Of a stretch of DNA of 64,000 bases, positions 18,373-28,018 are shown piece after piece. The stretch comes from Companilactobacillus musae (lineage in GTDB: Bacteria > Bacillota > Bacilli > Lactobacillales > Lactobacillaceae), in the NCBI RefSeq assembly GCF_003967595.1, contig NZ_BIFW01000001.1:248001-312000 (forward strand), given 5' to 3'. Within the stretch, counting starts at the first letter, position 1, and every line of letters starts with the position of its first letter. The translations under genes and the position numbers were made by a program. The notes under the pieces are model-generated. The model did not search any database. It was not told the DNA's origin and worked only from the letters and a program-made list of their open reading frames with translations.

Positions 18373-19755
18373 ATGGCATTAAAAGATAGATATTATCGCT
18401 TTTTCATTCTTCTGTTGGCTTTATTACAGATAGTAGGAATGATTTTTAATTTTGATTTAACATTTATTACTTTCTTAGTTTCCATTCCTATTTTTGTATT
18501 AGGAATCACTCGACTGAGTAATTCATTTAAAGTTGCTACTGTGATCTTCATTATAGCCGGCATTGTTCTACTGTTTACTGGTACTTTTAGTATTTATGCA
18601 ATTGCAAAGGCAATGACATCAATGATTGATATCGTCGTTCTTTTAGTTGTAATGCAATTGTTTATGTTACCTGTCACCGTAGGAAATTACCAAAAAGCTG
18701 TTGAACAATTTATGGAAAATAAATTACATACGCCTAAATCTATTTATATTTTCGTTATGTTAATTACACATTTACTTTCAAGCATTCTCTCAATGGGGAC
18801 AGTATCTATAGTAATATCTGTTTTGGGGGACAGCATCAAACGAAGAGTCAAGGACTATGAACATTTTTCCGGGACTGCCATCACTAGAGCCTTTACTTTA
18901 GGTACTTTATGGGCTCCTGGCGCGGCAACTATCTTTTTAATCAGTACCGTAACCAAAGTTCAGTGGAGTTCATTATTTCTTCCCTGTATTTTATTAGGTA
19001 TTTTGGGGGTGATATTGGCTTACCTGATGGAGTCAAAAAAGGATTACTTAAAACCTATTAATAAACATATACAAAATAATTTAAAAAAAGAAGTTAAGAA
19101 TCAATCGCTTATTCATGTTCTATTAGCAATCTTGGGATTATTAATATTGAGTTTTACTTTTATGCATTTTAAAGTTGGTTCTTCTATGGATTCGGTAACA
19201 TTAGCAGGAATTATTGTTGTAGTATTATGGTTATCGCTATTACTGTTATTTAAGAATAAGATTAGTGTTCAACCAACTACTCCTGCCGTAAAAGAATATT
19301 TGAATCGGGGAATTTTTAGTGGAGCTGCATTAGCACCCTTCTTCATTGCTATTGGTACCTTCACATACGGATTTGAACATTCACAGTTAAGTGTAGTGCT
19401 GATTAAAACTTTAAGACCAATTTTTGCCCAGTTAGGATGGTATTTGGTTATTCTGATTCCTTTAATTGTTGTGGCCTCTTCCCTTATTGGAATTCATCCC
19501 TTAGCTTCAGTAGCATTAGTAGGCAAAATCGTTATGTCAGCTCATATTGCTATGTCCCCACTCCTAATAGCATTAAGTCTTAATATTGGTAGTGTCATTG
19601 CCTACATGGTCTCACCATTTGCAAGGATCATTATTATTGTAGCTTCTTTGTTGGATGTTAAACCAACAACAATTTCCTTACATTGGAACTGGTTATTTTG
19701 TGTAATGTTTGCCATTTTAGGACTCACTTTTTCAGTTTTGTTCAGTCTAATTTAA
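18373..19755 (+). CDS. Polytopic membrane permease of unknown substrate
   Basis: 460 residues with about 11-12 membrane helices and a short polar loop near residues 225-245. Repeated features such as TRAFTLGTLWAPGAATIFL in the first half and GIHPLASVALVGKIV in the second resemble the inverted-repeat ion-transporter (IT-like) permeases, but I cannot place it in a named family. It follows the LysR gene by 91 bases on the same strand, starts at ATG 18373 after AAGG, and ends at a strong terminator. Confidence 0.6.
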   Translation: MALKDRYYRFFILLLALLQIVGMIFNFDLTFITFLVSIPIFVLGITRLSNSFKVATVIFIIAGIVLLFTGTFSIYAIAKAMTSMIDIVVLLVVMQLFMLPVTVGNYQKAVEQFMENKLHTPKSIYIFVMLITHLLSSILSMGTVSIVISVLGDSIKRRVKDYEHFSGTAITRAFTLGTLWAPGAATIFLISTVTKVQWSSLFLPCILLGILGVILAYLMESKKDYLKPINKHIQNNLKKEVKNQSLIHVLLAILGLLILSFTFMHFKVGSSMDSVTLAGIIVVVLWLSLLLLFKNKISVQPTTPAVKEYLNRGIFSGAALAPFFIAIGTFTYGFEHSQLSVVLIKTLRPIFAQLGWYLVILIPLIVVASSLIGIHPLASVALVGKIVMSAHIAMSPLLIALSLNIGSVIAYMVSPFARIIIIVASLLDVKPTTISLHWNWLFCVMFAILGLTFSVLFSLI

Positions 19756-19760
19756 TCAAA

Positions 19761-19805
19761 AAAATACACTTCATCTATATTTACTTAATAGATGAAGTGT
19801 ATTTT
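19761..19805. terminator. Strong bidirectional terminator
   Basis: An 18-bp perfect stem: AAAATACACTTCATCTAT (19761-19778) with its complement at 19788-19805, 9-base loop, A-run and T-run on the two sides. Serves the permease and the convergent P-type ATPase. Confidence 0.9.
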
Positions 19806-22526
19806 TTAATGTATAGTTTTCTTTAAAACTCTAAAACGAATCAGTTTACCTAATTCGGTAATAACGAGAACGATAATTCCAGCCAAGATTGGAATAAACC
19901 AGCCATAGTAGAAATTGATGTTGGTAGTTTCAAAGATTGATTGCATAAATGGCAGATAAATAATTCCTAACTGTAGAACAATCAAGATTCCAACAATCAA
20001 GAAAGCCATTTTGTTTTGGAAGAAATATTTGGAAACCACAGGATGATCGTTTCGCAAATTAAAGAGGTAAAAGATTTTACCAAAAATAATAATGTTTAAA
20101 GCCATCGTACTACCGACGGCAGCCGGTAATCCTTTACTTGTAAGAAAATCAAACGCCCAGATACCTAATCCTGAAATCAATAAGGAAACATATACAATTT
20201 CAAAGGTATCTAATTTAGTCAACAAACCTGCTTTAACATTTCTTGGACCACGTGCCATAATACCAGCTTCTGGCGGTTCAAAGATAAAAGCAAATTGAAT
20301 AGTTAATGCTGATACCATATTGATCCAAAGCAACTGTGCTGGATATAATGGTAATTCTTGTCCAAGCAAAATACTGATAACCACGATCAAGCCTTCTGCA
20401 AAACTAGTTGGCAATAAGAAACGAATTGTTTTTCGAATATTGTCAAAGACATGTCGCCCTTCTCTAACCGCTACTGCAATATCAGCAAAGTCATCATCTG
20501 CTAAAACCATATTAGCTGATTCTTTAGCCACCTCTGTTCCTTTAATACCCATGGCGACACCAATATCCGCTTGTTTTAATGCTGGAGCATCGTTCACTCC
20601 GTCACCAGTCATGGAAACAATATGATCATTAGCTTGCTGAGCACGAACAATTCGTAGTTTATTAGCAGGCGTAGTCCTAGCGAAGACGTTATAGTCGTCA
20701 ATTCTTTCCTTTAACTCATCATCAGACATAGCGTCAATTTCAGGACCGGTTATTGCTTTGACAACTGAATCTAGATCTAACTTTTTGGCAATAGCTGAAG
20801 CCGTTTGGGGATGATCGCCAGTAATCATTTTGACTTTAATGCCGGCCATTCTTAATTCATGGATAGCTGCTCTTGCTTCTTCACGAGGTGGATCAATGAT
20901 ACCGACCATACCAGCTAAGTGTAATTGATTGATTTTTTTCTGTTCGATATCTTCGATGGAATCTTCAACAAACTTATAAGCTAAGGCTACTACTCTTAGC
21001 CCGCTGGCAGATAATTCAGTAATTTTTTGATTCCAATAGTCTTGATCTGTATCTGATATTGAAGCTTTGAGAATTGTTGAAGGAGAACCCTTTACCATTA
21101 GAACTCGTCGATTGTCGAAATCAACTAAACGTGCCGAATAACGGAAAGCTGAATCAAATGGCAAAGAATCGATCTCGTTTACTTCAGGATCAGATCCAGT
21201 TAATTTTCGATAAAGAGTTGTTAAGGCACCGTCAGTTGGTTCACCAGTTAATTCCCAGCGATTGTTTTCAAAATGCAATTGAGCATCTGTCGTTTGACCA
21301 GCAATATTGACTAGCCATTGCATAGCTTGATCGTTTTTCCAGTCAAATTTTTGGTTACTAAGTTCTAACTCTCCATTAAAGTCCAATCCACCATCTGCGT
21401 CATATCCGACACCGGTAATATCAAATGTGTGATCCGGTGTGACTGCCTTTTTGACGGTCATTTCATTCTTAGTCAAAGTACCAGTTTTATCGGTATTAAC
21501 AATGTCGACAGCTCCCAATGTTTCAACAGCTGGTAATGATTTAACAATGACCTTTCGCTTAGTCATTTTTCTAGTACCCATAGCTAAAACTACCGAGGTA
21601 CTAGCAGGAAGTCCTTCAGGCATTGATCCAACTACCATGGTAATAACTGAGATTAGTAACATTGGTAAAGTATATGTATCTAAGAAGTATCCAACGATAA
21701 ACAATATTACGGCTGTAACAACAATGGCAATTGATAAACCAAAACCTAACGAATTTAAGTTGCGCATTAAAGGTGTTGGCTTCTCTTTAACTGTTTCAAC
21801 AGAACTTTGAATTTTACCAATTTCTGTATTGCCTGCAGTAGCAACCACGATTCCTAAGCCTGAACCACTAGTAACCGCAGTAGAAGCAAAGGCCATATTC
21901 TGACGTTCGGCTAAAGGCAATTTACCAATGGAAATCGGTTCTTCAATTTTTTCAACAGGATTAGTTTCCCCGGTAAGAACGGATTCTTGAATACTCAAGT
22001 TATCAGCAGAAATTAATCTTAAGTCAGCCGGTACAGCGTCACCAGCCTCCAAATTAACTAAATCTCCAACCACTAATTCGCGTGCATCCAGTTCTAGTTT
22101 TTCACCACCACGGAAAACAAAATTCTTTGAGATTAGCATTTCACGGATTTTTTCTAAAGCATTATTGGCTTGTTGTTCCTGAATATATCCAATAATAGCA
22201 TTGGCAACAATCACCAAACCGATTACGACCGAATCGGAATAACGGTGCATTAAGAAAGTCATAATTGCTGCTGCAGCCAAAATGTAAATAATACTATTAT
22301 TGAACTGCTTGATGAATTGAATGATCTTGGAAGTTTTTTTAGCCTTCAACTCATTAAAACCATCTTGTTTTAAACGTTCGTCAGCTGTTTTTGTACTTAA
22401 ACCATTTTCAAGATCAGTCTTGTATAGGTCCTTTAATTGTTGCTCATCTAATTGCCAAGTTGACTTATTAGAACTCGGGGGAGCTTCTGCTCCATCGGTA
22501 TTTTGGTACGAATCTTCATCTAACAT
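19806..22526 (-). CDS. P2-type cation ATPase with altered ion site
   Basis: 906-residue P-type ATPase with ten membrane helices. The actuator motif is TGETNPVEK, the phosphorylation site DKTGTLTKNEM, and the hinge MTGDGVNDAPAL. TM4 keeps PEGLPA. TM6 reads LLWINMVSALTIQ, where calcium pumps have an Asn-Leu-x-x-Asp segment, so the key Asp is Ala. The pump is therefore probably not a standard Ca2+ exporter; Na+ or another cation is possible. No riboswitch is visible upstream, unlike the second ATPase in this window. The start at 22526 follows AGGAGATTTTTAA. Confidence 0.85.
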   Translation of the reverse strand: MLDEDSYQNTDGAEAPPSSNKSTWQLDEQQLKDLYKTDLENGLSTKTADERLKQDGFNELKAKKTSKIIQFIKQFNNSIIYILAAAAIMTFLMHRYSDSVVIGLVIVANAIIGYIQEQQANNALEKIREMLISKNFVFRGGEKLELDARELVVGDLVNLEAGDAVPADLRLISADNLSIQESVLTGETNPVEKIEEPISIGKLPLAERQNMAFASTAVTSGSGLGIVVATAGNTEIGKIQSSVETVKEKPTPLMRNLNSLGFGLSIAIVVTAVILFIVGYFLDTYTLPMLLISVITMVVGSMPEGLPASTSVVLAMGTRKMTKRKVIVKSLPAVETLGAVDIVNTDKTGTLTKNEMTVKKAVTPDHTFDITGVGYDADGGLDFNGELELSNQKFDWKNDQAMQWLVNIAGQTTDAQLHFENNRWELTGEPTDGALTTLYRKLTGSDPEVNEIDSLPFDSAFRYSARLVDFDNRRVLMVKGSPSTILKASISDTDQDYWNQKITELSASGLRVVALAYKFVEDSIEDIEQKKINQLHLAGMVGIIDPPREEARAAIHELRMAGIKVKMITGDHPQTASAIAKKLDLDSVVKAITGPEIDAMSDDELKERIDDYNVFARTTPANKLRIVRAQQANDHIVSMTGDGVNDAPALKQADIGVAMGIKGTEVAKESANMVLADDDFADIAVAVREGRHVFDNIRKTIRFLLPTSFAEGLIVVISILLGQELPLYPAQLLWINMVSALTIQFAFIFEPPEAGIMARGPRNVKAGLLTKLDTFEIVYVSLLISGLGIWAFDFLTSKGLPAAVGSTMALNIIIFGKIFYLFNLRNDHPVVSKYFFQNKMAFLIVGILIVLQLGIIYLPFMQSIFETTNINFYYGWFIPILAGIIVLVITELGKLIRFRVLKKTIH

Positions 22527-22727
22527 TTAAAAATCTCCTATTTATATTTATCTGATAAATCTTTATATTTGATCAACTTCAAAAAGACCAATTTTCTCAC
22601 ATCCCTTTATCCGAATGATATATAATAATATATTATCTGATTAATTGAAATATGTAACTATAATAATAGAAATATTTCCTTAATTAAAGTTTGCTAACTT
22701 GATAAAAATCGTTTCTAGGAGTTTGAT

Positions 22728-23411
22728 ATGAGCTATTCTACCTTATTATTTGATTTAGACCAGACACTACTTGATACTGATAAGAATGCTGAAATGGCGT
22801 TAAAGAAACTAACTTTACCGTTTTCTTTCGAATTTACGAATCAGCGTGTTATGATGTGGCATCATACACAACAAGAAATGTGGAAGGAATTAGAACTTGG
22901 AAAGTTATCGCGTCAAAAACTAATGGCTACTCGCTTTAAACGTTTTTTTGATCACTATCAAATTAATGTAAATAGCGTGGCCTTAGAACAGCAATTTGAG
23001 CAAAAATTCTTTGCTGAACATGAATTAATGCCTTTTGCTAGAGAGATTTTAAAAGAATTGAATCCCCAAAATAATCTAGTAGTTATTTCAAATGGTACTA
23101 GACAAAAGCAGGAACGAATTTTAAACGATGCTAAAATCGTTAATTTCTTTGATGATATTTTCTTGGCTGAGGAAGTCGGTTACAGTAAACCTGATCCCAA
23201 ATTCTTCCAAATTGTAACTCAAAAATTAGATATCGCTGATTCTTCTAAGATGATAGTTATTGGTGATTCATTAACTGCCGATATCAAGGGTGCTAACAAT
23301 TACAATTTAGATAGTATTTGGTTTAATCCTCATCATTTAATGTCATCTACAATTAAACCGACTTACGAAGTTGATCAGTTAAGTAAAATTTTGAATATTG
23401 TCGAGAATTAA
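22728..23411 (+). CDS. HAD hydrolase, YjjG-type nucleotidase
   Basis: 227-residue HAD phosphatase. Motif I is LFDLDQTLLDT at the N-terminus, motif II VISNGTRQKQ, motif III with Lys in EEVGYSKPDPKFF, and motif IV VIGDSLTADIKGA. The alpha-helical cap after motif I and the SNGT/GYSKPDP spacing fit the YjjG/YfnB pyrimidine 5'-nucleotidase group. Ribosome binding site TAGGAG lies ahead of ATG 22728. Monocistronic between terminators. Confidence 0.88.
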   Translation: MSYSTLLFDLDQTLLDTDKNAEMALKKLTLPFSFEFTNQRVMMWHHTQQEMWKELELGKLSRQKLMATRFKRFFDHYQINVNSVALEQQFEQKFFAEHELMPFAREILKELNPQNNLVVISNGTRQKQERILNDAKIVNFFDDIFLAEEVGYSKPDPKFFQIVTQKLDIADSSKMIVIGDSLTADIKGANNYNLDSIWFNPHHLMSSTIKPTYEVDQLSKILNIVEN

Positions 23412-23419
23412 AATTCACT

Positions 23420-23492
23420 AAAAAACATCTATCTGAAATTTCCGATATTACCTAACAATAGGTATACCGGAATTCAAGATAGATGTTTTTTT
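23420..23492. terminator. Long bidirectional terminator
   Basis: AAAAAACATCTATCT pairs with AGATAGATGTTTTTTT, continued by inner pairing of TTCCG with CGGAA. Separates the HAD gene from the convergent NlpC/P60 gene. Confidence 0.8.
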
Positions 23493-23499
23493 GTTATTA

Positions 23500-24849
23500 T
23501 TAAAAAATTCTGACACCAAATGATGGTCTAAAACTTGATAAAATTGAATCTATTTTTACATTTGTACCTGGACGTAAAGCGTTCAAGTATTGATTATTTC
23601 CTAGATATAAAGCCACGTGATAACTAGCACCTGGTGTACCCCAGAATATAAGATCCCCACGTTGAATATCATTCATAGAAACTCTAGTCCCTGCAGTTTC
23701 TTGAGGAACAGTCCAGGCACCAATATTTTGACCCGTTACCTGACGGAAGACATACTGCATTAATCCTGAACAATCAAAGTTATCAGGACCTTTACCATTC
23801 CAAACGTATGGTTTACCGAGCTGTTGTTTTGCAGCAGAAATTACTTCTTCAATAGCCTGTGATTTTGACTTACCATTTAAAGAAATTGGATCACGATTAA
23901 GAGTTAAAGCTGAAACATTAGTTGACGGTACCCAACCGCCATTACTTACTTCATACCAAATAGTATTGCCGTCTTGAACGGTTGAATCTACCTCTAACAA
24001 TGCTCCGGCACCAACATCCTTAGTTTTGCCAGCAGAAAAACTACTATCCTTATATACACCAGAATCTTTGTTAACTTTAACAGCAGCATAGTTAGGGTCC
24101 CAATTTTCGGCCGCATTTTGGTCAAAGCTTTCATTAGTGATTTTAGTAAAACCACCTGATATCCATTGATTGTTCCCTATCATATACCAAGAATCTCCAT
24201 TAGTATCGATCACTTTCTGGGAGAACTTCCATTGTGTTCCATTAGTGAGTTTTTGGCCAGTAGCAACTTTGTTACTTCCATAGCCCTGGTAAACGTCAGT
24301 TCCTTGACTTGACGCATAACTTATTTCTGCAATACCAGTATTTCCGATTGTAACTGCTGTTGAAGCATCATCACTATTGATCCAAGAATCATTAGATACT
24401 TGATACCAAGTTTTACCATTGAAATTATCAATTCGATTGTAACGCCATTTACTATATGCAGCTAAAGCATTTCCAGAGCTCTTATAGTTGCCATCTTGGT
24501 AACTAAATACAGCTGCTTGGTGCGTGCCAACATTGATAACTCCAGACTCATCTTGACCATGTTGAAGCTGAACATCCCCTGCTTTTACAAATTCATTAGT
24601 AGCTACTCGATAAAGTTTACCTAATTGGTCAAATTCTACTTCTTCATCAGTTACCCACGGAGTGTTATTAGCCAAAGCACGATTGGTTATAACTTTGCCA
24701 TTTTCGTCATACAAACGTGCCATTTTTAATGTCGTAACAACTCCCTTAGTGTTGTTAATCACACCATCAGCTTTAACAGTAGTTGTCAGTGATAAACCAC
24801 CAATAATACTGGCACTGATCAACAAAGATGCAAATATCTTCTTTTTCAT
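23500..24849 (-). CDS. Secreted NlpC/P60 peptidase with SLAP-like repeats
   Basis: 449 residues. Signal peptide (MKKKIFASLLISASIIGG, cleaved near VKADG). The middle carries four or so SLAP/SH3-like repeats (for example YQVSNDSWINSDD, YMIGNNQWISGG, YEVSNGGWVPS) that bind cell-wall polymers in lactobacilli. The C-terminal NlpC/P60 domain has the catalytic Cys in DNFDCSGLMQYVF and His in SYHVALYLG. It probably cleaves peptidoglycan stem peptides during wall turnover. Single gene with its own terminator. Confidence 0.9.
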   Translation of the reverse strand: MKKKIFASLLISASIIGGLSLTTTVKADGVINNTKGVVTTLKMARLYDENGKVITNRALANNTPWVTDEEVEFDQLGKLYRVATNEFVKAGDVQLQHGQDESGVINVGTHQAAVFSYQDGNYKSSGNALAAYSKWRYNRIDNFNGKTWYQVSNDSWINSDDASTAVTIGNTGIAEISYASSQGTDVYQGYGSNKVATGQKLTNGTQWKFSQKVIDTNGDSWYMIGNNQWISGGFTKITNESFDQNAAENWDPNYAAVKVNKDSGVYKDSSFSAGKTKDVGAGALLEVDSTVQDGNTIWYEVSNGGWVPSTNVSALTLNRDPISLNGKSKSQAIEEVISAAKQQLGKPYVWNGKGPDNFDCSGLMQYVFRQVTGQNIGAWTVPQETAGTRVSMNDIQRGDLIFWGTPGASYHVALYLGNNQYLNALRPGTNVKIDSILSSFRPSFGVRIF

Positions 24850-25044
24850 ATTTTCCCCTTAAAAATAAATAAGTTTATATCAAACCAAGTTTATTATTAT
24901 ATCTTGTTGAATTCAATGCTTTCCTGATTATAGAGAATATTTAGGGAAATAAAAAATCTCTTCCAATGAATAGAATTTCTTCTAATTCTATTTTATCCAA
25001 GATGCTGATTAATTTATATGATGATATCAAGGGTTTTTACGTGT

Positions 25045-25704
25045 TTAGAGGTCATGTTCAATTTCTCGAATATAATGAAGCATATTATCTGTACCAGGTT
25101 TACTGATACCAAAACTTTCACGTTGATATCTCTCAGGATCATTAATGATTTTAATAACGAAGTCAGCAATACTACTCCGAGAAATCATGGTTCCTTTAAA
25201 AGTTTCGCCTTTTTTGGTTAACTCGTAATTTACCTCGGTGTCGTCGGTCATATAGGCAGCACGGATAATAGTATATGATAGTTGACTACTTTCAATAATC
25301 TTGGCAGCACGTCTCGTATCTTCTTTTGAAGCATGTCCAACATAATTTTCAACCCATGAACCAAAGGGATCAGGTACTTCGTGATAAAGTCCAGATCCAG
25401 TTACCCAGATTAATTGTGTTACTGAATTTTGTTGCATTGCGAAAACGATGTTTTGTGCCCATTGTTCCATTTGACCATTGAGGTTGGCATAAACTACATC
25501 CTGATCAGCAATTACTTTTATCAAAAAGTCTTTGTTGCTGACATCCCCTTCAATTACAGTTACATTATTGTAATTCTTTAACGAATCCAAACGATTAGCG
25601 TGTCTTAAAACCAAAGTTAATTGATAATCGGGATTATCCAAAAGTCTTTTCTCTACGATACGAGCAATCTTACCGTAAGCTCCTAAAATCAATACTTTTT
25701 TCAT
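25045..25704 (-). CDS. NAD(P)H-binding NmrA-like protein
   Basis: 219-residue atypical SDR with the Rossmann motif GAYGKIARIVEKRL at the N-terminus. No catalytic Tyr-x3-Lys of classical SDRs. WVTGSGLYHEVPDP and the C-terminal SIADFVIKIINDPE are typical of the NmrA-like/flavin-reductase-like group. Clearly paralogous to the protein at 26891-27529 in the same operon. Last gene of a five-gene unit on the minus strand. Confidence 0.85.
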   Translation of the reverse strand: MKKVLILGAYGKIARIVEKRLLDNPDYQLTLVLRHANRLDSLKNYNNVTVIEGDVSNKDFLIKVIADQDVVYANLNGQMEQWAQNIVFAMQQNSVTQLIWVTGSGLYHEVPDPFGSWVENYVGHASKEDTRRAAKIIESSQLSYTIIRAAYMTDDTEVNYELTKKGETFKGTMISRSSIADFVIKIINDPERYQRESFGISKPGTDNMLHYIREIEHDL

Positions 25705-25717
25705 ATAATGTTCTCTC

Positions 25718-26068
25718 CTATTCTATAGAGAATTCTATATCGGTATCTCCCAATTGATTAAAGAAGGAGATGTCATCTTTAATATGACCAATCTTTTGTA
25801 GATCGCCGATTACTTCACCAGTTTGTTTATAGAAGATGACAAAGCTATGGCGCGGTGTCCAATAGGCAATGTCACCTACTTCGTAGCCGCTAGTTTTGGC
25901 TTTCTTGGCGGGCAATGCTGTTTTAAAACGATAAGTCATTTCACGTGAGTAGAGATTCATCATTGATACTTTTAGTGGAAACCGAGCCATGATAGCTCTA
26001 GACGTATCGTTGTCGTCAAAATCGGCAGTCAATTTTTGATTATTAATAATTAATTTTACTTTTGTCAT
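25718..26068 (-). CDS. Cyclophilin-like fold protein
   Basis: 116 residues: MTKVKLIINNQKLTADFDDN, then YEVGDIAYWTPRHSFVIFY, matching the small bacterial cyclophilin-like family often found beside SDR and NmrA-like genes. It lacks the residues of active peptidyl-prolyl isomerases. Its job is unknown; genomic context suggests a redox-linked operon. It lies 13 bases before the downstream NmrA-like gene. Confidence 0.8.
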   Translation of the reverse strand: MTKVKLIINNQKLTADFDDNDTSRAIMARFPLKVSMMNLYSREMTYRFKTALPAKKAKTSGYEVGDIAYWTPRHSFVIFYKQTGEVIGDLQKIGHIKDDISFFNQLGDTDIEFSIE

Positions 26069-26103
26069 TTATTTTCTCCTCATATGGTTATTAGTTATAA
26101 TTA

Positions 26104-26847
26104 TTATCCTTGTTTTGTAGGATATACGGTGAATTCGTTAACATTAACGTCTTCTGGCTGATCAATGGCAAAGTTTACAACACGTGCAATGGCATCCGGT
26201 GTAATACCAACTGATTTATATAGCTTATCCATTCCCTCTTTGGAGCTCTCATCACTGATATGTTGTAGTAATTCAGTATTGATAGCGGCGGGATAGACGG
26301 TAGCTGTTCTAATATTAGTTTGCTCTTTGGCACTTTCCATACGAATAACTTCCATCAAGTTTCTGACCGCAAATTTAGTTGCTCCATAAACACCTGAACC
26401 AATAAAACTCTTTAATCCAGCGACTGAAGAAGTTGTGATGATTTGACCATGTTTTTGAGTAGTGAAATCAGGCATAACTGCGGCCACACCATTTAAAACA
26501 CCTTTCAAATTAACATCAATCATCATATTCCATTCTGCAGTCTTTAAGGCACTAATTGGTGATGTAGGCATGATTCCAGCATTGTTATAAATGACATCGA
26601 TAGCGCCAAACTCTTTTTTAGCTAAAGCAACTAAAGCCTTCAAGTCATCAGGGTTAGTAACATCAGTAACTCTATATGCGGCTTGACCACCATTTTCTTT
26701 GATATCCTGACTGATTTCTTGTAAACGATTTTCACGTCTAGCTCCTAAAACGACTTTGGCACCATTTTTAGCTAACAATTTAGCTGTTGCTTCTCCAATA
26801 CCTGATGATGCACCTGTAATTACGACTACTTTATTTTCAACTGACAT
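26104..26847 (-). CDS. SDR family oxidoreductase
   Basis: 247-residue classical SDR: VITGASSGIGEAT cofactor loop, NNAGIMPTSP, TTSSVAGLKS with catalytic Ser, YGATKFAV with Tyr/Lys. The Arg-Arg after the second beta-strand (LGARREN) favours NADP(H). Middle gene of the NmrA-SDR-cyclophilin-NmrA operon. Substrate not determinable. Confidence 0.9.
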   Translation of the reverse strand: MSVENKVVVITGASSGIGEATAKLLAKNGAKVVLGARRENRLQEISQDIKENGGQAAYRVTDVTNPDDLKALVALAKKEFGAIDVIYNNAGIMPTSPISALKTAEWNMMIDVNLKGVLNGVAAVMPDFTTQKHGQIITTSSVAGLKSFIGSGVYGATKFAVRNLMEVIRMESAKEQTNIRTATVYPAAINTELLQHISDESSKEGMDKLYKSVGITPDAIARVVNFAIDQPEDVNVNEFTVYPTKQG

Positions 26848-26890
26848 ATTTATACTCTCCTATTTATTTAATTTATTATTTTTGCAATTT

Positions 26891-27529
26891 TTAGTAAAAT
26901 GATGGTTTATCCCATTCAGTATTAGGTTCGACTACACCAATGCTCTCCGACCTATATAAATCAGGCTTGGCAATGATATCGCTAATCAATTTAGCAACTG
27001 CTTGTCTAGTGATTTGAGTTCCCTTCATAGGTTGACCTTGCGGAACAATTTCATAACTATAGTTGTTATCTTGGTTGTACAACCAAGTCATTCTTAGAAA
27101 TGTATAATCCAAATCACTATTATCAATGATTGCCGCAGCTTTTTTGATATTGGCATAATCGCCCATCATTCTGGCATTCCATTTACCAAACTTACCGGCA
27201 ACTTCATCATAAATTCCTAACCCGCCCGCAACAATCAGACGTTTAACATTCTCTTCCTTCATGACTTTAACAACATTTTGATTGGCTTCAATAAAATGCC
27301 CCGTTGCCATATAGACGATATCCTGATCTTTTATACCCTTTCTTAAATCTGATAGATTATTCCAATCACCATCGATCAAAGTGATCTGTGGATTTTCTTT
27401 ATATTCAGTCAATCTTTGTTCGGCACGTCTAGCAAATAAAGTAATTTGATTGTCAGATTTTTTCAGTAACATTGGAATTAAGTATTTCGAAATGTTGCTT
27501 GTAGCTCCTAATAAAATAATTTTTTTCAT
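26891..27529 (-). CDS. NAD(P)-binding NmrA-like protein, paralogue
   Basis: 212 residues with the Rossmann motif GATSNISKYLIPMLL and the same order of blocks as the 25045-25704 protein (VAGGLGIYDEVAGKFGKW, then QAVAKLISDIIAKP). Likely a tandem duplicate. Starts 14 bases after the upstream gene's stop. A redox-sensor or quinone-reductase role is possible but not shown. Confidence 0.85.
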   Translation of the reverse strand: MKKIILLGATSNISKYLIPMLLKKSDNQITLFARRAEQRLTEYKENPQITLIDGDWNNLSDLRKGIKDQDIVYMATGHFIEANQNVVKVMKEENVKRLIVAGGLGIYDEVAGKFGKWNARMMGDYANIKKAAAIIDNSDLDYTFLRMTWLYNQDNNYSYEIVPQGQPMKGTQITRQAVAKLISDIIAKPDLYRSESIGVVEPNTEWDKPSFY

Positions 27530-27543
27530 AAAGCTCTCCTATC

Positions 27544-27933
27544 CTATTTTTTATTCAAAATGTGGTGATAATTAACTACATCGATTTTCTTAACATCATG
27601 TTTATCAAAAACAATTTTTTCTCCATAAGGTGCCAAGTTGATTGTTCTTTTGCCAACAATTTTCCATGTGCCTGAATAAATGTTTTTGACACCGTGTTGA
27701 TTCTCATTCCACTTATGATTTTTGTGAAAAGTTATTTTTTGATGAAGATTTTTGTTATGATGATTGATCCAAACACCGACCACATCTTTGTCCCTAATTT
27801 TTTTAACTGTCGAAATATGACTCGTGTTCTTAGCGGCCAAAGAATCATCACTAGGTCCAAAACGAAAACTAATAAACATTAGGATACCAACAAGGATAAT
27901 CGTTGATAAAACTCCTTTAAACTCTTTGTTCAT
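27544..27933 (-). CDS. Membrane-anchored small protein, unknown
   Basis: 129 residues. One N-terminal membrane helix (GVLSTIILVGILMFISF) followed by a basic extracellular domain (VVGVWINHHNKNLHQKI, IYSGTWKIVGKR) resembling small lipocalin/DUF-type domains. I place the start at ATG 27933 because AAGGAG lies 7 bases upstream; the longer open frame to 28041 runs through the promoter. First gene of the five-gene operon. Confidence 0.7.
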   Translation of the reverse strand: MNKEFKGVLSTIILVGILMFISFRFGPSDDSLAAKNTSHISTVKKIRDKDVVGVWINHHNKNLHQKITFHKNHKWNENQHGVKNIYSGTWKIVGKRTINLAPYGEKIVFDKHDVKKIDVVNYHHILNKK

Positions 27934-27964
27934 ATCATGCTCCTTCTTAATGATTCGTTCTTGA

Positions 27965-28018
27965 TTACAAATACTAGTATAATAGCTTAAAAAAATATTT
28001 GAAGAATCCGATAATTGA
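27965..28018 (-). promoter_or_regulatory. LysR-side promoter/operator element, copy 2
   Basis: The same three blocks as at 17273-17326: TTACAAATACTAGTATA (27965-27981), ATATTTGAAGAATC (27995-28008), ATAATTGA (28011-28018), with identical 30- and 16-base offsets. The 13-base spacer between the first two blocks is not conserved, so selection acts on the blocks and on their spacing. On the minus strand it supplies TTCAAA-16-TATACT for the five-gene operon. Confidence 0.7.
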
